Assembly (NCBI RefSeq): GCF_004791025.1
Contig: NZ_SRUO01000015.1
Span: forward strand, 1 to 64,000
Direction of reading: 5' to 3'
Source of the DNA: Mesorhizobium sp. M4B.F.Ca.ET.203.01.1.1
Lineage (GTDB): Bacteria > Pseudomonadota > Alphaproteobacteria > Rhizobiales > Rhizobiaceae
Length of the DNA: 64,000 bases
Position numbers and translations under genes: made by a program. Positions within the stretch are counted from its first letter, which is position 1. Every line of letters starts with the position of its first letter. Positions 45,020-53,257 of the stretch are shown here, piece after piece. The notes beneath the pieces are model-generated. The model was not told the DNA's origin, did not search any database, and saw only the letters and a list, made by a program, of their open reading frames with translations.

Positions 45020-46183
45020 TCAGGCGGCCAGCGCCGTCTCCGCCAGTTTCACCCAATAGCTCATGCCGTGCGGGATGACCTCGTCGTTGAAGTCGTAGGC
45101 GGGGTGGTGCAGGCCGGCCGTGTCGCCGTTGCCGATGAAGATGAAGGCGCCCGGCCTCGCTTCCAGCATGTAGGAGAAATCCTCGCCGCCCATCACCGGC
45201 TGGATGGCGCGGTGAACCTGGGAATTGCCGGCGATGTCGGCGGCGACGTCGGCGGCAAAGACCGTCTCTTCGGGATGGTTGAAGGTGACCGGATAGTTGG
45301 GCTCGTAGTCGAAGGTGATGGTGGCGCCGAAGGCGGCGGCCAACCCGTCGCAAAGGGCGCGGATGCGCTCCTCGGCCTTCTTGGCCACTTCCTTCTTCAG
45401 CGAGCGCACCGTGCCTGCGATCTCGGCGCTTTCGGGGATGACGTTGTAGGCGTCGCCGGCATGGAATTTCGTCACCGACACAACCACCGACTCGACCGGG
45501 TCGGTGCTGCGCGAGGCGATCGTCTGCATCGCGCCGACAAGTTGGCTGGTGATGACGATCGGATCGATGGTGCCGTGCGGCATCGCCGCGTGGCCGCCCC
45601 GGCCCTTGACGGTGATGGTGAATTCGGCGGTCGCCGCCATGATCGGGCCCGGCCTGATGGCGAACTGGCCGACCGGTAGGCCCGGCATGTTGTGCATGCC
45701 GAACACTTTTGAGATGCCGAAGCGTTCCATCATGCCGTCCTTGACCATCTCGTTGCCGCCGCCGCCGCCCTCCTCGGCCGGCTGGAAGATGACCGCGACC
45801 GAGCCGGTGAAATTGCGGGTTTCGGAGAGATATTTGGCGGCGCCCAGGAGCATCGCCGTGTGGCCGTCATGGCCGCAGGCATGCATCTTGCCGGGAACGG
45901 TCGAGGCATAGGGCTTGCCGGTGATCTCGCTGATCGGCAGCGCATCCATGTCGGCGCGCAGCCCGATCGTCGTGCCGTCGCCGTTGCGACCGCGGATGAT
46001 GCCGACGACGCCGGTCTTGCCGAGGCCTGTCACCACCTCGTCGCAACCGAACTCCTTCAGCTTTCCGGTGACGAAGGCGGCGGTCCGGAAAACGTCGAAA
46101 TTCAGTTCCGGCGTCTGGTGCAGATGGCGGCGCCAGCCGGCGACCTCGTCTTGCATCTCGGCGGCGCGGTTCAAAATCGGCAT
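45020..46183 (-). CDS. M20 family amidohydrolase (hippurate hydrolase-like)
   Basis: A 387-residue metallopeptidase-fold amidohydrolase. The metal-site motifs are MHACGHDGHTAMLLGAAKY, the catalytic Glu pair in FQPAEEGGGGG, and HAAMPHGTIDP in the lid domain, with the C-terminal MGGEDFSYMLEA. It removes acyl groups from N-acyl amino acids or similar amides in the cytoplasm; substrates such as hippurate or indole-acetyl amino acids are typical of the family. Downstream of the tRNA gene on the same strand, and divergent from the carboxypeptidase gene. Confidence 0.92.
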   Translation of the reverse strand: MPILNRAAEMQDEVAGWRRHLHQTPELNFDVFRTAAFVTGKLKEFGCDEVVTGLGKTGVVGIIRGRNGDGTTIGLRADMDALPISEITGKPYASTVPGKMHACGHDGHTAMLLGAAKYLSETRNFTGSVAVIFQPAEEGGGGGNEMVKDGMMERFGISKVFGMHNMPGLPVGQFAIRPGPIMAATAEFTITVKGRGGHAAMPHGTIDPIVITSQLVGAMQTIASRSTDPVESVVVSVTKFHAGDAYNVIPESAEIAGTVRSLKKEVAKKAEERIRALCDGLAAAFGATITFDYEPNYPVTFNHPEETVFAADVAADIAGNSQVHRAIQPVMGGEDFSYMLEARPGAFIFIGNGDTAGLHHPAYDFNDEVIPHGMSYWVKLAETALAA

Positions 46184-46397
46184 GATTGTCCCATTTCATC
46201 GTTGAAGCAGCCAGTTCCAGCCTGCTGCATTGTAATTGTGATTGCCAGGCGCTTTGCCATGTTGACGTCACATAGGGTAAATAGCACCGCAACAATGCAG
46301 CCTGGGGAATCGAGGGCCGGGCGCACCATGCTGGCGATCGCGTAACGAAATCTTACGGAGCCAGGGGCGACTACGGCAAGAGGCGATTTCGGATTCC

Positions 46398-47573
46398 ATG
46401 ATGCGGCACGGGCATTTCCTCAAACTATTGCTGGCCGGCGCGCTGGCTTTGCCGATGCTGGCGGGCGTCGCGCGCGCCAACCCGGTGATCCTTTTCGACC
46501 TGCAGAGCGGCAAGATCCTCGAGCACCAGGACGCCTTCAAGCGCTGGTATCCGGCGTCGCTGAGCAAGCTGATGACGGCCTATGTGACGTTTCGGGCGAT
46601 CGCCGCCGGCGAGGTTCAGCTCGATTCGCCGATCAAGGTGACGAAACATTCCGCCGGCGAGCCGCCCAGCAAGATGGGCTTCAAGCCGGGCTCGGTGATG
46701 CGGCTCGACAATGCGTTGAAGATGATGCTGGTCAAATCGGCCAACGACATCGCCATGGCCGTCGGCGAGAATATCGGCGGGTCGCAGGCGGCCTTCGCCG
46801 ACCGCATGAACGCGGAAGCGGCGCGCCTCGGCATGACGGGAACCCATTTCGTCAATCCGAACGGGCTGTTTTCGCCGGACCAGTACACCACCGCGCGCGA
46901 TCTCGCGCTGCTGGTGACGGCAATCCGCAGCGAGTTTCCGCAATACGCGCCCTGGTTCTCGATCGAGGGGCTGGCGGTCGGCAAGAAGGCGATCCCGAAC
47001 TACAACCTCTTGATCGGCCGCTATCCGGGCGCCGACGGCATGAAGACCGGCTTCGTCTGTTCCTCTGGCTTCAACATGATCGGCTCGGCGACGCGCAACG
47101 GGCGCACGCTGGTCGCCGTGGTGCTCGGCGAGAAATCCGCCGTCAGCCGCGCCGAGACCGTGGCGAAGCTGCTCGACCAGGGTTTTGACACGCCGGCGAC
47201 CGGCTCGGCTACGCTTGCCGCCTTGCCGTCTTATGGCGATACGCTGTCGCCCAACGATCTGCATGACGAGATCTGCAAGAAGAAGCCGAAGGCGGAGCAG
47301 TCGGAGGCCGCCCCCGCCGTCGCCGCCAAGGATGCGCCGAAGTCGCCCTACCAGGTGAAGCTCGCTCACCCGACCCTGGTCGCCGTCGGCCTCGGCGGCG
47401 CAACCGGGCCGACGCCGAAGGCGATGCTCGACCAGTCGGGCCAGGAATATGCCGATGTGCCGCTGCCGAGCTGGCGGCCCGACATTCCGGCACCGACCGG
47501 CGCCGAGCCGGCCGCAAGCGGGACGGCCGCGGTTGCCGTGCAGGGCGACCAGCCGGTCAAGGCCGCGAACTAG
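46398..47573 (+). CDS. D-alanyl-D-alanine carboxypeptidase (S11 family, DacF-like)
   Basis: A 391-residue exported penicillin-binding protein that trims pentapeptide stems. The signal peptide (FLKLLLAGALALPMLAGVARA) is followed by the three active-site motifs: SLSK in YPASLSKLMTAY, SAN in VKSANDIAMAVGE, and KTG in DGMKTGFVCSSGFNM. The C-terminal 110 residues are a low-complexity Ala/Pro/Lys tail and lack a clear PBP5-type membrane anchor. Adjacent Met codons at 46398 and 46401 are both possible starts. The CobW gene begins four bases after the stop. Confidence 0.92.
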   Translation: MMRHGHFLKLLLAGALALPMLAGVARANPVILFDLQSGKILEHQDAFKRWYPASLSKLMTAYVTFRAIAAGEVQLDSPIKVTKHSAGEPPSKMGFKPGSVMRLDNALKMMLVKSANDIAMAVGENIGGSQAAFADRMNAEAARLGMTGTHFVNPNGLFSPDQYTTARDLALLVTAIRSEFPQYAPWFSIEGLAVGKKAIPNYNLLIGRYPGADGMKTGFVCSSGFNMIGSATRNGRTLVAVVLGEKSAVSRAETVAKLLDQGFDTPATGSATLAALPSYGDTLSPNDLHDEICKKKPKAEQSEAAPAVAAKDAPKSPYQVKLAHPTLVAVGLGGATGPTPKAMLDQSGQEYADVPLPSWRPDIPAPTGAEPAASGTAAVAVQGDQPVKAAN

Positions 47574-47577
47574 CCCG

Positions 47578-48702
47578 ATGGGCGGCAGCTTTCCCATCCC
47601 GGTCTCGGTGCTCACCGGCTTCCTCGGCGCCGGCAAGACGACGCTGCTCAACCGGCTGCTGAAGGACCCGCAACTTACCGACACGGCGGTCATCATCAAC
47701 GAGTTCGGCGAGGTGGCGATCGACCATCTGCTGGTCGAGCAGGCCTCAGACGGCATCATCCAGCTTTCCGACGGCTGCCTGTGCTGCACGGTGCGCGGCG
47801 AACTGGTCGATACGCTGGCCGACCTCGTCGACCGGCTGCAGACCGGCCGCATCGCCAGGCTGGCGCGCGTCGTGGTAGAAACCACCGGGCTTGCCGATCC
47901 GGCGCCGGTGCTGCAGTCGATCATGGCGCATCCGGCGCTGGTGCAGGCTTTCCGGCTCGACGGCGTGATCACTCTGGTCGATGCGGTCAACGGCAATGCG
48001 ACCCTCGACGCTCATGTCGAGGCGGTGAAACAGGCGGCGGTCGCCGACCGCATCGTGCTCACCAAGACCGACCTCGTCACCGATGCCGGCGATGTCGCGG
48101 CGTTGCGAGCGCGCCTGCGTCAGCTCAATCCCGGCGCCGTTCTGCTCGATGCCGATGACAGCGGAACCGGCGCCGCGGCGCTGTTCGACTGCGGGCTCTA
48201 CAACCCCGAAACCAAATCGGCCGATGTGCAGCGCTGGCTGGGCGAAGAGGCTGGTCATCATCACCATGATCATGATGGCCACCACCACCATCATGGCGAC
48301 GATCATCATCACGATCACCAGCATCGCCACGATTCGCGTGTGCGCTCGCATTCGCTGGTCCATGACGGTCCGGTGCCGTTCTCGGCGATCGAGATGTTTC
48401 TCGATCTGCTGCGCTCGACGCATGGCGAGAAGCTGCTGCGTATGAAAGGCGTCATCGAATTGCTGGAGGATCCGTCGCGGCCGCTGGTCATCCATGGCGT
48501 GCAGAAGATCCTGCACCCGCCGGCAAGGCTGCCGGCCTGGCCGGAGGGCAATCGCGGCACCAGGCTGGTGCTGATCACGCTCGACATGCCGGAGGACTAT
48601 GTGCGCCGGCTGTTCGCCGCCTTCACCAACAGGCCGTCGATCGACACGCCCGACCGCGCGGCGCTGGAGGACAATCCGCTGGCCATAGCCGGGCGGCGGT
48701 AG
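47578..48702 (+). CDS. CobW/COG0523-family metal-chaperone GTPase
   Basis: A 374-residue G3E GTPase. Walker A is GFLGAGKTTLLNRLL (residues about 13-27), the metal-binding CxCC motif is DGCLCCTVRGEL, and Walker B/base motifs are VVETTGLADPAPV and VLTKTDLV. A His/Asp-rich loop (GHHHHDHDGHHHHHG and further, about 27 residues) lies before the C-terminal CobW domain. Such loops bind zinc, cobalt or nickel. The family delivers metal to client enzymes. The gene follows the carboxypeptidase gene closely; the client is unknown, although a cobalamin gene (cobS) is 15 kb away. ATG 47578 is chosen from an open frame starting at 47449. Confidence 0.92.
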   Translation: MGGSFPIPVSVLTGFLGAGKTTLLNRLLKDPQLTDTAVIINEFGEVAIDHLLVEQASDGIIQLSDGCLCCTVRGELVDTLADLVDRLQTGRIARLARVVVETTGLADPAPVLQSIMAHPALVQAFRLDGVITLVDAVNGNATLDAHVEAVKQAAVADRIVLTKTDLVTDAGDVAALRARLRQLNPGAVLLDADDSGTGAAALFDCGLYNPETKSADVQRWLGEEAGHHHHDHDGHHHHHGDDHHHDHQHRHDSRVRSHSLVHDGPVPFSAIEMFLDLLRSTHGEKLLRMKGVIELLEDPSRPLVIHGVQKILHPPARLPAWPEGNRGTRLVLITLDMPEDYVRRLFAAFTNRPSIDTPDRAALEDNPLAIAGRR

Positions 48703-48720
48703 GGAGCCAGGACCGCGAAC

Positions 48721-48972
48721 TCAGGCGTCGCCGCGCTCGACCAGGAAGCGATGGCCGCCGGACACCGCGGCCGTTTCGACGAGCTGATGGCCTGCGTCCG
48801 AGCAGAAGGCCGGAATGTCGATGACGGCAAGCGGATCGGTGGTTTCCAGCCAGAGCAGGCTACCCGGCCGCATCGCGGCCAGGCGCTTCTTCGCCTTGAG
48901 CACGGGGAGGGGACAGTTCAGCCCCTTGAGATCGTAGACGGCAGGGCGCTTGCTTTCTGTTTTTTCATGCAT
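48721..48972 (-). CDS. TusA/SirA-like sulfurtransferase
   Basis: An 83-residue protein of the TusA fold. The conserved sulfur-carrier motif is LNCPLPVLKAKK (Cys-Pro-x-Pro), followed by the second strand (GSLLWLETTDPLAVIDIPAF). The TusA family relays persulfide sulfur, for example for tRNA thiolation or molybdenum cofactor enzymes. It is convergent with the CobW gene (19 bases apart) and lies downstream of the L,D-transpeptidase gene on the same strand. Confidence 0.88.
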   Translation of the reverse strand: MHEKTESKRPAVYDLKGLNCPLPVLKAKKRLAAMRPGSLLWLETTDPLAVIDIPAFCSDAGHQLVETAAVSGGHRFLVERGDA

Positions 48973-49025
48973 GTCGTTGTCTCAAACCGCCCCACACTTT
49001 TGGGCGACATGCATCAGCCAAAGCC

Positions 49026-50315
49026 TCAGCCGCCGAACATGCCGAGCAGCTTCTTCTTCAGCTTCGTCACCGTGCCGTCGTCGGCGCTCGCGGCCTGCGT
49101 TTCGGCTGCCGGCTCGGCCGCTTCGACGCCCGCGGTGGTGACCGGCTGCTGGGCAGCCTGCTTGGCGGCTTCCGCCTCGGCCAATGCCTGGGCCTTGGCA
49201 GCTTCCTTGGCGGCCTTTGCTGCCTGTATGGCCGCGAGCCGCTGTTCCTCGGCCTTGCGCTTGGCTTCCTTCTCGGCGTCGAGCGCGGCCATCTTGCGGC
49301 CGAGCGGCGAATCGATGCGGCCCATGCGCGCGGTCTCGGTCACCGAGCCGTCGCCATTCATCGACGGCGGGTCGATCGGCACGCGCTCGCCGCGGGCCCG
49401 GCGCTTCGACCAGTCGGAAACGATACTGGCTTCCTTGATGCCGGCAATCGTCGGCTTGGGCGCCGGCGCGCTCGACTTGACGGCGCCGTTGAAGGCCGAG
49501 TCATAGGTGCTCTGATAGGCGCTATAGGCGCTCTTCAGCGAATCCGGCTGCGTCGTGGCGGGGCAGGGCCCGGTGGGATCGAAGGTCGTGCCCTCCGGCG
49601 CCACTTGATTGAAGACGTAGCGCTTTTCGCAGACGTCGACCTTCGGCGGCACCTTGGTGATTTCGAAATTGTCGTAGCCGACCTTCAGCATCTTCCAGAA
49701 ATCGTAGTTCGGGTCGTTGCGGTAACGCGCCATGTTGGCGGCGGTCATGCGGAATGGAAAGGCCTGGATCTGGAACTCGGTCTGCCCGCCCTGGAAGGCA
49801 TCGCGGCCGAAAGCGTAGATCTGCTCGATCTGGGCATCGGTCATCGAATAGCAGCCCGACGACGAGCAGGCGCCATGCACCATCAGATTGGAGCCGGTGC
49901 GGCCATTGGCGCGGTCGTAGGCGTTGGGATAGCCGATGTTGAAGGACAGATGGTAGTTCGAGCGCGGGTTCATCTGCGAAGGGCGAACCGTATAAAAACC
50001 TTCCGGCGCCTGGCGGTCGCCCTCGGTGTATTTCGGCCCGAGCTTGCCCGACCATTTGCAGATGTCGTAGTTGGCCACCATCTCGTAGCGGCCATTGGTC
50101 TTGGCCTTCCAGATCTCCAGCTTGCCCTCTTCCTTGAAGATACGGGCCATCACCGACGAGGTGCGGACCATGCCCTTGGCCTTCATGTCGGCCAGGATCT
50201 TGTCCGGCAGCGGCTTGTTGGCCTCCGGCGCGAAGTCCTTCATCGAGGAATCGTTGCAGCCGGCGACGCCGATGGCGGCGATCAGGACTCCGGTGCGGGC
50301 AAGCTTGGCAAACAT
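49026..50315 (-). CDS. YafK-type L,D-transpeptidase lipoprotein
   Basis: A 429-residue exported protein. The N-terminus ARTGVLIAAIGVAGCNDSS has a lipobox (VAGC), so it is probably lipid-anchored. The YkuD-like catalytic region contains GSNLMVHGACSSSGCYSMTD, with His and Cys in the YafK/ErfK pattern. The C-terminal third is a charged Ala/Lys/Glu coiled-coil (AALDAEKEAKRKAEEQRLAA) and ends in a basic tail. YafK in E. coli (DpaA) detaches Braun lipoprotein from peptidoglycan; a similar cleavage or linking role here is inference. Confidence 0.88.
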   Translation of the reverse strand: MFAKLARTGVLIAAIGVAGCNDSSMKDFAPEANKPLPDKILADMKAKGMVRTSSVMARIFKEEGKLEIWKAKTNGRYEMVANYDICKWSGKLGPKYTEGDRQAPEGFYTVRPSQMNPRSNYHLSFNIGYPNAYDRANGRTGSNLMVHGACSSSGCYSMTDAQIEQIYAFGRDAFQGGQTEFQIQAFPFRMTAANMARYRNDPNYDFWKMLKVGYDNFEITKVPPKVDVCEKRYVFNQVAPEGTTFDPTGPCPATTQPDSLKSAYSAYQSTYDSAFNGAVKSSAPAPKPTIAGIKEASIVSDWSKRRARGERVPIDPPSMNGDGSVTETARMGRIDSPLGRKMAALDAEKEAKRKAEEQRLAAIQAAKAAKEAAKAQALAEAEAAKQAAQQPVTTAGVEAAEPAAETQAASADDGTVTKLKKKLLGMFGG

Positions 50316-50570
50316 GGGTACGGCTTAGTCTTTCCCTCGGGCCACGGGTTCAACCGCCAGGCCCGCACGCTGAACATTAGCGGACCGTAAGCCCGTTAAC
50401 CTTGAAAAATCCTTACCGCAAGCCTCGAACGACCCCTCGCGGCAATTTCATTGAGCCGAACGCGGCGGCATTTTTGTGGCGGAATCGTGCCCGTACACCA
50501 CTTTGCCGCGTAGCGGCCGAAGCTATTCCAAGGCGATCAAACGTTTTGATAGAGACGGATTTGACGGGGA

Positions 50571-50699
50571 CTAGTTGATGTCGGTGCCGCTGCCATTGCT
50601 GTTGCCGTTTTCCACTGGCGGCTGGGAAGTCGCTTGTTGAGCCGTCACTGCTTGCAGGCGGGCGACTTTGATCAGCGTGGGTTTCTCGTATTTCTTCAT
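50571..50699 (-). CDS. Orphan RiPP-like precursor peptide with lasso/RRE-type leader (42 aa)
   Basis: A 42-codon gene with GGGGGA five bases before the ATG. The product starts MKKYEKPTLIKVARLQAVTA and continues QQATSQPPVENG, then NSNGSGTDIN. Tyr4-x-x-Pro7-x-Leu9 matches the YxxPxL signature by which lasso-peptide leaders bind their RiPP recognition element. Thr19 is at -2 if cleavage follows Ala20, as in lasso precursors. The presumed core is Pro/Asn/Gly/Ser-rich, lacks Cys, and has Glu31 at core position 10, or 9 or 8 if the cut is one or two residues later. There is no Gly at position 1. No lasso cyclase or protease gene lies within the window. The flanks 50316-50570 and 50700-50933 show no gene. 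Confidence 0.65.
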   Translation of the reverse strand: MKKYEKPTLIKVARLQAVTAQQATSQPPVENGNSNGSGTDIN

Positions 50700-50933
50700 T
50701 TCAAATCCCCCGAAACGAGAAGCTTAATTAGCAGCCGTTAAAGCAAAGTGTCTATGGCGGCCCCGCTCCGAACCACCGGATCGTTGCCCTGGACCACCGA
50801 TGTGGTGGCACCTTCCGGACGGAAAACCGTTCCAGAAGTTTGCTGGAATTGCCCGGATATAAAGCGCGTCGGGCTGAAACGGAGTCAGGCGACGCGCCTT
50901 AAGCCCTCCCGGAACCGCCCACATTTCCGGGCA

Positions 50934-51884
50934 CTAGAGGCTGCGGCCCATGGCAAGGTATTTCTCGCGACGCTGCTCGCGGAAATCGGTGTTGGCGCCG
51001 GCAAAATCCTTCATCGTCTTGGCGATGAGGTCGCCGGTGGCGGCGATCACCGTTTCGGGGGCGCGATGGGCGCCCCCGAGCGGCTCGGGGACGATGGCGT
51101 CGATGATCTTCATTTCGTAAAGATCCTGGGCGGTGATCTTCATGTTGGTCGCCGCATCCTTGGAGCGGGTGGTGTCGCGCCACAGGATCGAGGCAGCGCC
51201 CTCCGGCGAGATCACCGAATAGATGGCATGCTCCAGCATGTAGACGCGGTTGGCGGTGGCGATTGCGATGGCGCCACCGGAGCCGCCTTCGCCGATGACG
51301 ACCGAGATCGAGGGCACCTTGAGCGCCAGGCAGGCCGAGGTCGAGCGGGCAATCGCCTCGGCCTGGCCGCGTTCCTCGGCACCGACGCCGGGATAGGCGC
51401 CGGCGGTGTCGACCAGCGTCAGAAGCGGGATCTTGAAGCGGTCGGCTAGCTCCATCAGCCGCACCGCCTTGCGATAGCCTTCCGGCCGCACCGAGCCGAA
51501 ATTGTGCTTCAGCCGGCTCGCCGTGTCCGAGCCCTTCTCCTGGCCGATAACCGCCACCGGCTCGCCGCGGAAGCGGGCGAAGCCGCCGACGATCGCCTGG
51601 TCCTCGCCGAAATTGCGGTCGCCGGCGAGCGGCGTGAAATCGCTGAGCAGGGCCTTGATGTAGTCGACGCAATGCGGCCTGTCGGGATGGCGCGCCACCT
51701 GCACCTTCTGCCAGGGCGTCAGCGACTTGTAGGCCTCGCGCAGCGCGTCGCGCGAACGCTTCTCCAGGCGGCTGATCTCATCGCCGACATCGACGGCCTC
51801 GCCGTTCTCGGCAAGCTTCTTCAGCTCGAGGATCTTGCCTTCGAGATCCTGCACCGGCTTTTCGAAATCGAGGTAGTTGTACAT
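50934..51884 (-). CDS. accA: Acetyl-CoA carboxylase carboxyltransferase subunit alpha
   Basis: A 316-residue subunit of the enzyme that makes malonyl-CoA for fatty acid synthesis. It begins YNYLDFEKPVQDLEGKILEL, typical of AccA, and has the crotonase-fold carboxyltransferase features: IGQEKGSDTASRLKHNFGSV, RPEGYRKAVRLMELADRFK and LVDTAGAYPGVGAEERGQAE. Normal length for the family. It lies downstream of xerD on the same strand after a 100-base gap. Confidence 0.97.
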   Translation of the reverse strand: MYNYLDFEKPVQDLEGKILELKKLAENGEAVDVGDEISRLEKRSRDALREAYKSLTPWQKVQVARHPDRPHCVDYIKALLSDFTPLAGDRNFGEDQAIVGGFARFRGEPVAVIGQEKGSDTASRLKHNFGSVRPEGYRKAVRLMELADRFKIPLLTLVDTAGAYPGVGAEERGQAEAIARSTSACLALKVPSISVVIGEGGSGGAIAIATANRVYMLEHAIYSVISPEGAASILWRDTTRSKDAATNMKITAQDLYEMKIIDAIVPEPLGGAHRAPETVIAATGDLIAKTMKDFAGANTDFREQRREKYLAMGRSL

Positions 51885-51984
51885 TCTTGAGCGGACCGAC
51901 AGTTCGGAAGGCAGTGGCTGGCGAAACCCTCGAAAACCGGGGCTCCGGGCGGTGGAACGTCGTCCTCACATAGCGACATGAGGC

Positions 51985-52896
51985 CTAGTCGGCAAGCGGA
52001 TGATGATCATTGACCAGCCGCACCAGCCGCTCCTCCAGCACATGGGTGTAGATCTGCGTGGTCGAGATGTCGGCGTGGCCGAGCAGCTGCTGCACGGCCC
52101 TGAGATCGGCGCCGTTCTGCAGCAGGTGGCTGGCGAAGGCGTGGCGCAGCACATGCGGCGAGATCTTGGCCGAGGCGATGCCGGCCCTTGCGGCAAGGCC
52201 TTTCAGGTCGCGGGCGAAGACCTGGCGGGACAGATGGCCGGTGTCGGAGGCGGCCGGAAACAGGAAGGGGCTGTTAGCGAGCGCCGGCCGCTCTGCCCTG
52301 GCGGCAAGCCAGGCGCGCATCGCGGCGCGCGCCTTGGCCGAGAGCGGCACCATGCGTTCCTTGTTGCCCTTGCCGCGCACCATGAAGAAGCGGTCGTCGC
52401 GCAGCGCCACCGTCACCGGCAGGCCGACCAGCTCGGAAACACGCAGGCCGGTGGCGTAGAGCACCTCGACCAGCGCATGCAGGCGCAGCCGCGCCAGCCG
52501 ATCGTCGCCGTCGGCTTCGCCCGCTTCCGTGGCGGCGCGGTCGATCAGCCGGCCGGTTTCGGCCTCGCTCATCGTCTTCGGCAGCGGCCGGCCCTTCCTC
52601 GGGCTGTCCAGCGTGCCGGTCGGGTCGTCGCCGCGCAGGCCCTCGGCGTAGAGGAACTTGAAGAACTGGCGGATCGCCGACAGTTTGCGCGCCTGCGAGG
52701 TGGCGGCGAAGCCGCGCGCGGCGATATCGTCGAGATAGGCGCGGATGTCGGCGGCCGCGGCGGCGGCAAGCCCGCCGCTGATCGCCATCGAAGCGTCTTC
52801 CAGGTCGCGGCGATAGGAGGACAGCGTGTTTTCGGCCGCGCCCCGCTCGGCGCTCATCATCTCCAGAAAGGCCTCGATGCGCGCCGCGCTGTTCAT
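51985..52896 (-). CDS. xerD: Site-specific tyrosine recombinase XerD
   Basis: A 303-residue recombinase that resolves chromosome dimers at dif with XerC. The N-terminal SAM-like DNA-binding domain covers residues about 5-90. The catalytic residues are Arg in ATGLRVSELVGL, Lys in VRGKGNKERMVPL, His-x-x-Arg in SPHVLRHAFASHLL, and the second His and nucleophile Tyr in LLGHADISTTQIYTHV. Its chromosomal location beside aroK/aroB and accA fits a housekeeping gene and not a phage or island integrase. Confidence 0.95.
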   Translation of the reverse strand: MNSAARIEAFLEMMSAERGAAENTLSSYRRDLEDASMAISGGLAAAAAADIRAYLDDIAARGFAATSQARKLSAIRQFFKFLYAEGLRGDDPTGTLDSPRKGRPLPKTMSEAETGRLIDRAATEAGEADGDDRLARLRLHALVEVLYATGLRVSELVGLPVTVALRDDRFFMVRGKGNKERMVPLSAKARAAMRAWLAARAERPALANSPFLFPAASDTGHLSRQVFARDLKGLAARAGIASAKISPHVLRHAFASHLLQNGADLRAVQQLLGHADISTTQIYTHVLEERLVRLVNDHHPLAD

Positions 52897-52906
52897 GTCC
52901 CGGGCA

Positions 52907-53059
52907 TCAGTTCTTCTTGGGGTTCAGCTTTTCCGGCGGAATGCGCACGCTCATTTCGGCCTTTTTCGGTTCGACGAACATGGCCAGCGCGAACATCGTT
53001 CCATAGGCAATGCCGGCCAGAATCGTCAGCGTCACGACAAAGCGAAACAGTGTCGGCAT
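52907..53059 (-). CDS. Small single-pass membrane protein upstream of xerD (50 aa)
   Basis: Fifty codons starting ATG at 53059 and ending 10 bases before the xerD start. It reads MPTLFRFVVTLTILAGIAYG, then TMFALAMFVEPKKAEMSVRI and PPEKLNPKKN, giving one membrane helix (about residues 5-28) and a positively charged soluble tail. I recall similar short proteins at this position in other Rhizobiales, which supports it being real. Function unknown. Probably cotranscribed with xerD. Confidence 0.7.
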   Translation of the reverse strand: MPTLFRFVVTLTILAGIAYGTMFALAMFVEPKKAEMSVRIPPEKLNPKKN

Positions 53060-53257
53060 CAATATGCGCCCGTCTCTTGTTCTGCATTTCCAAACCCTGT
53101 GCCCTTATGGGACGCCAATCCGTCCAATTCAAGGTAGAAGCCTGTCGTCCTGGCGCGGGTTCTGTTCGGAAAACCGTATGACACTTTTCCGGGAGCTGCG
53201 CGCCATGCTTGACGCAACCAGGCTTTTGATGTCGATAACGCCGGCAAAGGGGCCCGT

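Noticed and set aside
48250..48330. CAT/CAC-rich tract as a simple-sequence repeat
   Set aside because: It is the in-frame His-rich loop of the CobW protein, with mixed codons.
50571..50699. Calling the small peptide a lasso peptide outright
   Set aside because: No Gly at core position 1, acceptor Glu position ambiguous, and no lasso cyclase, protease or RRE gene in the window.
50724..50924. 66-codon minus-strand frame between the precursor peptide gene and accA
   Set aside because: No ribosome-binding site, unusual Trp/Arg/His-rich composition, no similarity to the leader of the neighbouring precursor.
51985..52896. Tyrosine recombinase as sign of an integrated island or phage
   Set aside because: Sequence and surroundings (aroK, aroB, accA) are those of housekeeping XerD; no attachment-site repeats seen.
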